Below, piece by piece: positions 4,665 through 11,054 of a stretch of DNA of 11,054 nucleotides. Numbering within the stretch: the first letter of the stretch is position 1; the number at the start of each line of letters is the position of its first letter. The position numbers were made by a program, and so were the translations under genes. Origin of the DNA: Ruminococcaceae bacterium UBA5905 (GTDB lineage Bacteria > Bacillota > Clostridia > Oscillospirales > Acutalibacteraceae); assembly GCA_002431285.1 (NCBI GenBank), contig DJEF01000004.1:902-11955 (forward strand). The letters are read 5' to 3'. A model generated the notes under the pieces. The model did no database searches. It saw nothing but the letters and a program-made list of their open reading frames with translations, and was not told the origin of the DNA.

Positions 4665-7058
4665 ATGCAAAAGATCCTGTTGAACGGCGAGTGGACGATG
4701 AGCGGCGGAGGATTTTTCTGCCGCGGAACGATCCCCGGTTCGGTGTATTCGTTTTTGCTGCAAAACGGCCTCATGGAGGATCCGTATTTCGGCATGAACG
4801 AGATCGAGGCCGAAAAGCTTTTGGAAAACGACTACACCTTTTCGCGAAGCTTCACCTATGAGAAGGACGCCGCCCCTGTGAGCATCGTTTTTGCCTGTCT
4901 CGACACCCTATGCGATGTGACCCTTAACGGGAAGCCGATCTTATCCGCCGACAATATGCACCGCACCTACACGGTGGATATTACGGATGGTATCCAAGAT
5001 GGTGAAAACAACATTCAGCTGCTGTTTCCCTCTCCCATCCAGTTTATGGAGGCAGCCGATAAGAAAGAGCATATTCCGAGCTGCACCGATCCCATCGCGG
5101 GCTTTTCCTATTTGAGAAAAGCCCACTGCATGATGGGGTGGGACTGGGGTCCCCGCCTGCCGGATGCCGGTGTGGGGCGGGATATTTATCTGTTAAAGCA
5201 CGATTCGGAACGCATCACAGAGTTGCGCATTTCACAGCGGCACGAAAACGGACGGGTGTTTGTGACCCCGACGGTCGAAACCTCCGGCAGCGCCGCGGTG
5301 CGCGTCACCGTCACCGCCCCGGACGGCGAACGGTTCCCGCTGCCCGCGAACCGTGAATCCGAAGTGAAAAACCCGCAGCTTTGGTGGCCGAGCGGATTGG
5401 GCGCGCAGCCGCTGTACACCTTCAGATCCGAACTTCTTGACAACGGCGTACCCGGAGATGCCGTCGAAAAACGGATCGGACTGCGCACGCTGAAGCTGAT
5501 CCGCGAAAAGGATCGGTATGGGGAGAGCTTCTGCCACGAATGCAACGGCATCCGATTTTTCGCCATGGGCGGCGACTACATTCCGGAGGATATCGTGCGA
5601 TCGCGGATCACTCCCGAACGGACAAGGACGCTGCTGACCCAGTGCCGCGACTGCCATTTCAACACCGTGCGGGTCTGGGGCGGCGGCTATTATCCGGACG
5701 ATTTCTTCTTCGATGCCTGTGACGAACTGGGGCTGGTGGTCTTTCTGGATATGATGTTCGCCTGCACGCTGCTGCCGCCCACCGAGGCCTTTCGGGACAG
5801 TATCCTGGCAGAAGCCCGGGACAATCTGAAAAGAATCCGTCACCACGCCTGCATTGCGGTGATCTGCGGCAACAATGAGACGGAATGGCATTTCGGCTCC
5901 ATACAGGAGCCGAAATATCTGGATTTCTACCTGCAAATATTTGAGGGGGCGCTGCCCGCGATCGTACAGGAGCTTTGCCCGGATATTCCGTATATCCCGT
6001 CGTCCCCCACCACCTGCGGCCATTTTATCGACCCGAATAACAAAAACTACGGCGATTGTCACTTCTGGGAGGTCTGGCACGGAGGTTTGCCGTTCTCCGA
6101 CTACCGAAATCACTATTTCCGCTATCTGAGCGAATTCGGCTTTGAGGCTTTCCCCTCGAAAAAAACGGTGTGTGCCTTTACCGCCCCGGAAGACCGGAAT
6201 ATTTTCAGCCGGGTGATGGAAATGCACCAGCGCTGTATCGGCGGCAACAAAAAAATACTCACCTACCTCGCCGACACCTTCCTGTACCCCAACGATTTCG
6301 GCACACTGTTGTATCTTTCCGGGCTTTTGCAGGCCACGGCGATCCGCTACGGCGTGGAGCACCTGCGCCGCCATCGGGGACGGTGTATGGGCGCGCTTTA
6401 CTGGCAGATCAACGACATCTGGCCGACGGCCTCCTGGGCGAGCATCGACTATTATGGGCGGTTTAAGCCGCTGCAATATGCGGCAAAGCGGTTTTTCAGC
6501 CCGATCCTGATCTCCTGCTGCGAAACCGGCGAGCACACCACCCGCGACGCAGTGACCAGACAGCAGAACCAATACGATTACGAAACAAAAGCGCGTCTAT
6601 CGGTGCATAACGACGCCCTGTCCGCGGTCAGCGGCACCGTCCATTGGGCTCTCCGGGACCGAACGGCTGCGGTTTTGGAGGAGGGGCGGCAGTCCGTCAC
6701 GCTGCCGCCTTTGACCGTCCTGACGCTGGACGAAATGGATTTCCATAAAACCGATGTGCTGGATCACTACCTCAGCTTTTCCTTTTGCAATGAGGACGGC
6801 GCCGTTGTCAGCGAAGGGACCTGCCTTTTCACGCTGCCGAAATATTTCCGCTATACCGATCCGCACCTGCGCTATACCGTAAACGGCGACGAAATCACGG
6901 TTTCGGCGACGGCATATGCGGCGTTCGTGGAGATTGATTCGCCCGACAGCGACTGTATTTTGAGCGACAACTACTTCGACATGAATGCCGGAACGAAAAC
7001 CGTCAAGATCCTCTCCGGCGCTCCCCAGACCCTCCGTCTGCGCTCCGTTTGGGGGTAA
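4665..7058 (+). CDS. Glycoside hydrolase family 2 beta-mannosidase
   Basis: This 797-residue enzyme should release terminal non-reducing beta-D-mannose from manno-oligosaccharides or N-glycan cores by a retaining mechanism. Layout: N-terminal jelly-roll sugar-binding domain (about 1-175) with LNGEW at the start and the family motif MGWDWGPRLPDAGVGRDI (157-174); immunoglobulin-like domain (about 183-280) ending in WWPSGLGAQPLY; TIM barrel (about 285-610); C-terminal beta domains (about 640-797). In the barrel, GGDYIPED (302-309) and VRVWGGGYYPDDFFFDACDE (335-354) are typical. GNNETEW carries the acid/base Glu405, and SEFGFEAFPS the nucleophile Glu490. WQINDIWPTASWASIDYYG (580-598) is also typical of beta-mannosidases. 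There is no signal peptide, so it is cytoplasmic and presumably acts on imported sugars. The start has AAGGAG at 4649-4654, 10 nt upstream. Length is slightly below the usual 820-900. No transporter is visible beside it. Confidence 0.93.
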   Translation: MQKILLNGEWTMSGGGFFCRGTIPGSVYSFLLQNGLMEDPYFGMNEIEAEKLLENDYTFSRSFTYEKDAAPVSIVFACLDTLCDVTLNGKPILSADNMHRTYTVDITDGIQDGENNIQLLFPSPIQFMEAADKKEHIPSCTDPIAGFSYLRKAHCMMGWDWGPRLPDAGVGRDIYLLKHDSERITELRISQRHENGRVFVTPTVETSGSAAVRVTVTAPDGERFPLPANRESEVKNPQLWWPSGLGAQPLYTFRSELLDNGVPGDAVEKRIGLRTLKLIREKDRYGESFCHECNGIRFFAMGGDYIPEDIVRSRITPERTRTLLTQCRDCHFNTVRVWGGGYYPDDFFFDACDELGLVVFLDMMFACTLLPPTEAFRDSILAEARDNLKRIRHHACIAVICGNNETEWHFGSIQEPKYLDFYLQIFEGALPAIVQELCPDIPYIPSSPTTCGHFIDPNNKNYGDCHFWEVWHGGLPFSDYRNHYFRYLSEFGFEAFPSKKTVCAFTAPEDRNIFSRVMEMHQRCIGGNKKILTYLADTFLYPNDFGTLLYLSGLLQATAIRYGVEHLRRHRGRCMGALYWQINDIWPTASWASIDYYGRFKPLQYAAKRFFSPILISCCETGEHTTRDAVTRQQNQYDYETKARLSVHNDALSAVSGTVHWALRDRTAAVLEEGRQSVTLPPLTVLTLDEMDFHKTDVLDHYLSFSFCNEDGAVVSEGTCLFTLPKYFRYTDPHLRYTVNGDEITVSATAYAAFVEIDSPDSDCILSDNYFDMNAGTKTVKILSGAPQTLRLRSVWG

Positions 7059-7065
7059 AACCCCA
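7050..7065 (+). other. Short hairpin at the mannosidase stop codon
   Basis: TGGGG pairs with CCCCA around a 6-nt loop that contains the stop codon. There is no T tract, so it is not a convincing terminator, and no other terminator was seen before the transposase. Read-through into the insertion sequence is possible. Confidence 0.3.
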
Positions 7066-7124
7066 CCGCAGACACAGGCACATACGGCACAAACGCCAAA
7101 AAACTACCCAACCGGCCTTGATTC

Positions 7125-7133
7125 TGGTATAAT
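7125..7133 (+). promoter_or_regulatory. Transposase promoter (extended -10)
   Basis: TGG followed by a perfect TATAAT (7128-7133) forms an extended -10 element 21 nt before the transposase start. No good -35 lies at the right distance (TTGATT at 7118-7123 is too close), so the extended -10 would carry most of the recognition. Confidence 0.6.
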
Positions 7134-7154
7134 AGAGGAGACGGGGGTGGTTTC

Positions 7155-8579
7155 ATGGAAGACTGGAGAAAAGACGCACGGCGAGAGACAATCGTTGTAG
7201 ATTTGGAGGCGCTGGTGCCGGAAAATCATCTGCTGCGGAAAATCGAGAGGGTCATGGATTACGAATGGCTGTATGAACGGCTGGCACCGTACTACTGCCA
7301 TGACAACGGCCGGCCGGGGACCGACCCGGTCGTGCTGATCAAGATGGTGCTCATCCAGCATCTGTTCGGCATTCCGTCTCTGCGGCAAACGTATCAGAGA
7401 ATTCAGGATACCCTCTCATACCGCTGGTTTTTGGGGTATGGCCTGCTGGATGACATTCCGCACTTTGCGACGGTGAGCTATGCCTTCTGCAAGCGCTTTC
7501 CGGACGAGCTGACCAGTGAGATTTTTGAATATATTCTCAACAAGGCACTCAATCACCGTATGGTCGACCCGAGCGCGATTTTCATTGACGGCACCCATGT
7601 CAAGGCCAGTGCCAACAAGAAAAAGTTTCAGAAGGAACAGGTTGCGAAAGCGGCAAAGGTCTATTCCGGACAGCTGCGCAGAGAGGTCAACGAGGAAAGA
7701 GAAAGGCTGGGCAAGAAGCCCATTGAAGACGAGGACGACGAAAATCATTCCGGGGGCGGCGGAGGAGAAACGGCAGAAAAGACAGTTTCCACCACAGACC
7801 CGGACTGCGGAATGTTCGTAAAGGGAGAGCACGAGCGGCAGTTTGCCTATGAAGCACATACGGCCTGTGACAGGCACGGCTTTGTATTGGGCGTAGAGGT
7901 AACCGCAGGAAACATCCACGACAGTGTGGCGTGGGACAAGCTATATGACAATGTAACAGGCAAATTCGATGTGCAGTTTGTCACAATGGATGCCGGATAC
8001 AAGACCCCGTGGATTGCAAAGAAGACCATAGACGACGGAAAGGTTCCGATTCTCCCCTACACAAGATACACCGGAAGTAAAGACCGCTACAAGCCGTGGG
8101 AATACACCTATGATCCTGCCAATGACACCTATACCTGTCCTCGCGGAGGGCTATTAAGGCACACCACTACCGACCGGGAGGGCAAACGAACGTACCGGAG
8201 TACACCGGCGCAGTGCAGAAATTGCCCTTGCAAAGCAAAATGCGGTGCCAATGAAAAGGGGCAAAAGGTATACACCGCACACATCTGGCAGGAGTATCTG
8301 GATTTGGTCGAACAGATACGCAAAACGGAGCGTGCGAAAGAAATTTATGCGCAGCGCAAAGAAACCGTCGAACGGGTTTTTGCGGACGCGAAGGAGAAAC
8401 ACGCGATGCGGTATACACATCACCGAGGCTTGGCCGCCGTTACACGATGGGTCAGGCTTAAATTGGCTGCCATGAACCTGAAAAAGCTGGCAAATTGGAG
8501 TTGGGAGCACTCCTGTTTCGCTTGCTTTTTCTCCCTGTTTCCCCGATTTTCGAAGAAAACCCATGCTCTCGCTTCTTGA
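7155..8579 (+). CDS. IS1182-family DDE transposase
   Basis: The 474-residue protein should cut and rejoin element ends. The N-terminal DUF772-like domain (about 10-115) includes VPENHLLRKI, RPGTDPVVLIKMVLIQHLFGIPSLRQTYQRI and LSYRWFLGYGLLDDIPHFATVSYAF. Candidate catalytic residues are Asp145 in FIDGTHVKASANK, Asp279 in TMDAGYKT and Glu406 in ETVERVFADAKEKH, in family order and followed by the RGL block (424-426). An acidic/Gly linker (about 189-205) separates the first Asp from FAYEAHTACDRHGFVLG. Cysteines at 328, 354, 357, 359 and 363 form the metal-binding-like insertion usual in this clade. No frameshift or internal stop is seen, so it could be active. GAGGAG (7135-7140) is 14 nt before the ATG, with GGGGGTGG closer. 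The last 25 or so residues are aromatic/basic and look unconserved. Confidence 0.94.
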   Translation: MEDWRKDARRETIVVDLEALVPENHLLRKIERVMDYEWLYERLAPYYCHDNGRPGTDPVVLIKMVLIQHLFGIPSLRQTYQRIQDTLSYRWFLGYGLLDDIPHFATVSYAFCKRFPDELTSEIFEYILNKALNHRMVDPSAIFIDGTHVKASANKKKFQKEQVAKAAKVYSGQLRREVNEERERLGKKPIEDEDDENHSGGGGGETAEKTVSTTDPDCGMFVKGEHERQFAYEAHTACDRHGFVLGVEVTAGNIHDSVAWDKLYDNVTGKFDVQFVTMDAGYKTPWIAKKTIDDGKVPILPYTRYTGSKDRYKPWEYTYDPANDTYTCPRGGLLRHTTTDREGKRTYRSTPAQCRNCPCKAKCGANEKGQKVYTAHIWQEYLDLVEQIRKTERAKEIYAQRKETVERVFADAKEKHAMRYTHHRGLAAVTRWVRLKLAAMNLKKLANWSWEHSCFACFFSLFPRFSKKTHALAS

Positions 8580-8590
8580 AAGCATGGGTT
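8558..8590 (+). terminator. Hairpin overlapping the transposase stop
   Basis: AACCCATGCT (8558-8567) pairs exactly with AGCATGGGTT (8581-8590) around a 13-nt loop holding the end of the reading frame; CTTT follows. The T tract is weak, so it may shield the element from outside transcription or be part of the element's end rather than a strong terminator. Confidence 0.45.
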
Positions 8591-8603
8591 CTTTGACAGA
8601 CTG

Positions 8604-8642
8604 AGCAGCGGATCGACATATCTGTGTCGATCCGCTGCTTTT
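8604..8642 (+). terminator. Intrinsic terminator after the transposase
   Basis: AGCAGCGGATCGACA (8604-8618) pairs perfectly with TGTCGATCCGCTGCT (8625-8639) around a TATCTG loop, followed by TTTT (8639-8642). It stops rightward transcription before it runs antisense into secA. The opposite strand has no T tract. Confidence 0.8.
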
Positions 8643-8924
8643 CATTTCTATGGGTTCGTTGCACGGGATTCGGGGACAGCGCCGCCTTGAACGGAGAAAA
8701 TGGCGCGCGTCGTGCGGCTGTACGGTGGGTTGGGCAGCCATGCGGCGCAGGAGGGTTCTCCGGTAACGCCCGTCGGCTGCGGTCCCATTTTGCCCATTGT
8801 CCGGCGATGGCCGTCGGAGAACCGGCGCGGGCCGGAGTGCCGGTGTATGGGAGAAACAGCCGTCGCCCGGGACGGCGATCCCCCGCATCCGGCTTTTCCG
8901 TCGATGGCGGTTTTCTTTTTGCCG
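8643..8924. other. Intergenic region downstream of secA
   Basis: No credible gene. On the minus strand a 6-bp stem, GCCGTC/GACGGC with loop CCGGGC (8876-8859), is followed by TGTTTCT and is a weak candidate terminator for secA, about 50 nt after its stop. The rest is GC-rich with no feature I can support. Confidence 0.45.
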
Positions 8925-11054
8925 TTATTCGTTGCTGCCGCCGTTACGGCCGCAGCACTTTTTGTATTTCAGTCCGCTGCCGCAGGGACAGGGATCGTTG
9001 CGCCCCACCTTTTGGGCGGCGGTCTTGCGCACCGGCTGCTTCTTGTCGGTGCCGTCGCCGCCGCCGGAGGTGCCGGTGACCTTTGCCACCTGTCGGCGCT
9101 GGGGCTGCTCCTCGGAGCGCAGCTCCAGGGTCAGCATGGCGTGGGCGGTATCCTCCCGGATCGCCGCCACCATCTGCTCGAACATCTCAAAGCCCTCGTT
9201 GCGGTACATCACCACCGGGTCGTGCTGGCCGATGGAGCGCAGGTGGATGCCCCGGCGCAGCTCATCCATATTGTCGATGTGATCCATCCAGTAGCGGTCC
9301 ACCGTGGTGAGCAGGATCACCCGCTCCGCCTCCCGCATAATGTCGGCGCTGTATTTCTGTTCCTTCTGGGCATAAATCTCCATTGCCCGGTCATGCAACA
9401 GGGTAACCAGCTCCTCCTGCTCCAGATCCTCCAGCTCCTGGGGGGTGTACCGCAGGTCGGTATCCCGCACCAGCCAGCCTGCGTAATAGCTGCGCAGACC
9501 GTCCATATTCCACTGGAGGTGATCCTCCTCGGAGGTATACTGCGCCACCGTGTCGCGGATGGACTCCTCGATCATCTTCATGATGCTGTCCCGCACATTG
9601 CCGTCCGCCAGCACCGTATCCCGCTGCTTGTAGATGACCTCCCGCTGGGTGTTCATCACGTCGTCGTATTTCAGCACGTCCCGGCGGATGCCGAAGTTGC
9701 GCTCCTCCACCCGGCGCTGGGCGGATTCGATGATATTGGACAGCATCCGGTTCTCGATGGGGGTATCCTCGTCGATGCCCAGGGTCGCCATGAGACTGTC
9801 CATCCGGTCGCCGCCGAACAGCCGCATCAGATCGTCCTCGGGGGAGAGATAGAACCGGGTGGCACCGGGGTCGCCCTGCCGGCCGGCACGACCCCGCAGC
9901 TGGTTATCGATCCGGCGAGATTCATGCCGCTCGGTGCCTAAGATGAACAGACCGCCTGCCGCCTTGACCTGCTCCGCCTCGGGCTTGATCTGCTCCTTAT
10001 ATTTTTCGTTCAGCTGGCGGAACTGCTCCCGCGCCGCCAGAATTTCTGCATCCTCCGTTTCGCCATAGGCGGTGGATTCGGCGATCAGCTCCTCCGGGAC
10101 CCCCAGACGGCGCATCTCCGCCTTGGCGAGAAATTCCGGGTTGCCGCCCAGCATGATATCGGTGCCGCGCCCCGCCATATTGGTGGCGATGGTGACCGCC
10201 CCCGCCTTGCCGGCCTGGGCGATGATCTCCGCCTCTTTTTCATGATACTTGGCGTTCAGCACCTCGTGGGGTACCCCCGCCTTTTTCAGCATCCGGGACA
10301 GCAGCTCGGATTTTTCGATGGAGATGGTGCCCACCAGCACCGGCTGCTGCCGGGCGTGGCACTCTTTAACCTGCTCGATGACCGCCCGGAATTTGCCCGC
10401 CTCGGTCTTGTAGATTACATCCGGCTTATCCTCCCGGATGACCGGCTTGTTGGTGGGGATCTCCACCACATTCAGCCGATAGATCTGGTTAAATTCGTTT
10501 TCCTCCGTCTTGGCGGTACCGGTCATACCGGACAGCTTATGGTACAGGCGGAAGAAATTCTGGAAGGTGATGGTGGCGAGGGTCTTGCTCTCCCGCTCCA
10601 CCTTGACCCCCTCTTTGGCTTCGATGGCCTGGTGCAGCCCCTCGTTATACCGCCGCCCGAACATGATGCGGCCGGTGAATTCGTCCACGATCAGCACCTG
10701 ACCGTCCTTCACCACATAGTCCACATCCCGCTGCATAACGCCCCGGGCTTTGATGGCCTGATTGATGTGGTGCAGCAGGGTCACATTCTCGGAGTCCATC
10801 AGGTTCTCCACCTTGAAGAACGCCTCCGCCTTCTTCACACCGGTCTGGGTGAGGGTGGCGGTGCGGGCTTTTTCATCGACGATGTAATCCCCGTCGATCT
10901 CGTCCTGCTCCTCCTTGGCGTCCATTTCCTTGACCCGATAGGCTTTCAGGTTCCGGGCGAACTGATCCGCCACGGTGTACAGCTCCGTGGATTTATCCCC
11001 CTGTCCGGAGATGATGAGGGGGGTGCGGGCCTCGTCGATGAGGATGGAGTCCAC
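8925..11054 (-). CDS. secA: Preprotein translocase ATPase SecA (partial, N-terminus outside window)
   Basis: SecA drives secretory proteins through SecYEG using ATP. The window holds 710 codons, 709 residues plus stop. The GTG at the right edge encodes an internal Val, not a start: [17 protein letters not shown] is the Walker B/DEAD region, normally near residue 210, so about 200 residues including Walker A are missing. Seen in order: [25 protein letters not shown]; the [14 protein letters not shown] block; [31 protein letters not shown] (helicase motif V); [16 protein letters not shown] (motif VI); [21 protein letters not shown] of the helical scaffold; the wing/scaffold region; and a Lys-rich linker leading to the zinc tail [13 protein letters not shown] (C689, C691, C700, C701 in window numbering). 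The tail uses Cys as fourth ligand instead of His. No frameshift is seen. The product should feed substrates such as the GLUG-repeat protein. Confidence 0.97.
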   Translation of the reverse strand: MDSILIDEARTPLIISGQGDKSTELYTVADQFARNLKAYRVKEMDAKEEQDEIDGDYIVDEKARTATLTQTGVKKAEAFFKVENLMDSENVTLLHHINQAIKARGVMQRDVDYVVKDGQVLIVDEFTGRIMFGRRYNEGLHQAIEAKEGVKVERESKTLATITFQNFFRLYHKLSGMTGTAKTEENEFNQIYRLNVVEIPTNKPVIREDKPDVIYKTEAGKFRAVIEQVKECHARQQPVLVGTISIEKSELLSRMLKKAGVPHEVLNAKYHEKEAEIIAQAGKAGAVTIATNMAGRGTDIMLGGNPEFLAKAEMRRLGVPEELIAESTAYGETEDAEILAAREQFRQLNEKYKEQIKPEAEQVKAAGGLFILGTERHESRRIDNQLRGRAGRQGDPGATRFYLSPEDDLMRLFGGDRMDSLMATLGIDEDTPIENRMLSNIIESAQRRVEERNFGIRRDVLKYDDVMNTQREVIYKQRDTVLADGNVRDSIMKMIEESIRDTVAQYTSEEDHLQWNMDGLRSYYAGWLVRDTDLRYTPQELEDLEQEELVTLLHDRAMEIYAQKEQKYSADIMREAERVILLTTVDRYWMDHIDNMDELRRGIHLRSIGQHDPVVMYRNEGFEMFEQMVAAIREDTAHAMLTLELRSEEQPQRRQVAKVTGTSGGGDGTDKKQPVRKTAAQKVGRNDPCPCGSGLKYKKCCGRNGGSNE

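Larger units (their letters stand above)
7125..8642 (+). mobile_element. IS1182-family insertion sequence (ends not resolved)
   Basis: A single full-length DDE transposase with its own promoter and strong downstream hairpins sits between a complete mannosidase gene and convergent secA. The given limits run from promoter to last terminator only. No clear terminal inverted repeats or target-site duplication could be found by eye. The element is visibly more A/T-rich than secA and hflX, consistent with arrival from elsewhere. Confidence 0.65.

Noticed and set aside
5232..6572. 446-codon antisense frame within the beta-mannosidase
   Set aside because: It is a shadow of the GC-rich mannosidase gene, which carries all catalytic motifs; no ribosome site or domain supports it.
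7094..8599. Possible terminal inverted repeats of the insertion sequence (around 7094-7110 and 8585-8599)
   Set aside because: The two ends match only over short runs with a gap of about three bases; too weak to define the element's ends.
8700..9941. 413-codon open frame on the plus strand across secA
   Set aside because: It lies antisense to well-conserved secA codons; long antisense frames are expected in GC-rich genes and its product has no recognisable domain.

Overview
The window looks like chromosomal DNA of a GC-rich Gram-positive anaerobe, most plausibly a gut Clostridia member (Oscillospiraceae/Ruminococcaceae-like). The evidence is strong AGGAGG-type ribosome binding sites, a SecA ending in a CxC...CC zinc tail, an HflX GTPase, an AraC regulator paired with a GH2 beta-mannosidase, and an IS1182-type transposase. 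This assignment is an inference from gene content and was not tested by comparison.

Left part (1-1830, minus strand): a partial secreted protein with GLUG-type repeats runs off the left edge. Upstream of it lies an 88-residue protein of unknown function with its own promoter. Between that promoter and the hflX promoter is a spacer holding two 11-bp direct repeats, 20 bp apart.

Centre left (1920-3503, plus strand): hflX is expressed from a clear extended -10 promoter and has a leader of about 180 nt. The leader contains a possible 11-codon reading frame folded almost wholly inside a 10-bp hairpin, then a GC-rich hairpin with a U tract (intrinsic terminator) about 40 nt before the hflX start. 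One arm of the first hairpin can pair instead with bases at the foot of the terminator. This resembles a translation-coupled attenuator and is the most interesting feature here. A strong terminator follows hflX.

Centre (3718-7058): an AraC-family regulator (minus) and an intracellular GH2 beta-mannosidase (plus) are divergent. Their 146-nt shared control region has an 11-bp direct repeat, one copy on each proposed -10 region, and an inverted repeat between them. The regulator probably controls the mannosidase in response to manno-oligosaccharides.

Right part: an intact-looking IS1182-family transposase (7155-8579) with an extended -10 promoter and strong downstream hairpins sits between the mannosidase and the 3' end of secA. 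SecA, the preprotein translocase ATPase, is on the minus strand and runs off the right edge, so about 200 N-terminal residues are missing. No tRNA, rRNA or CRISPR array was seen.
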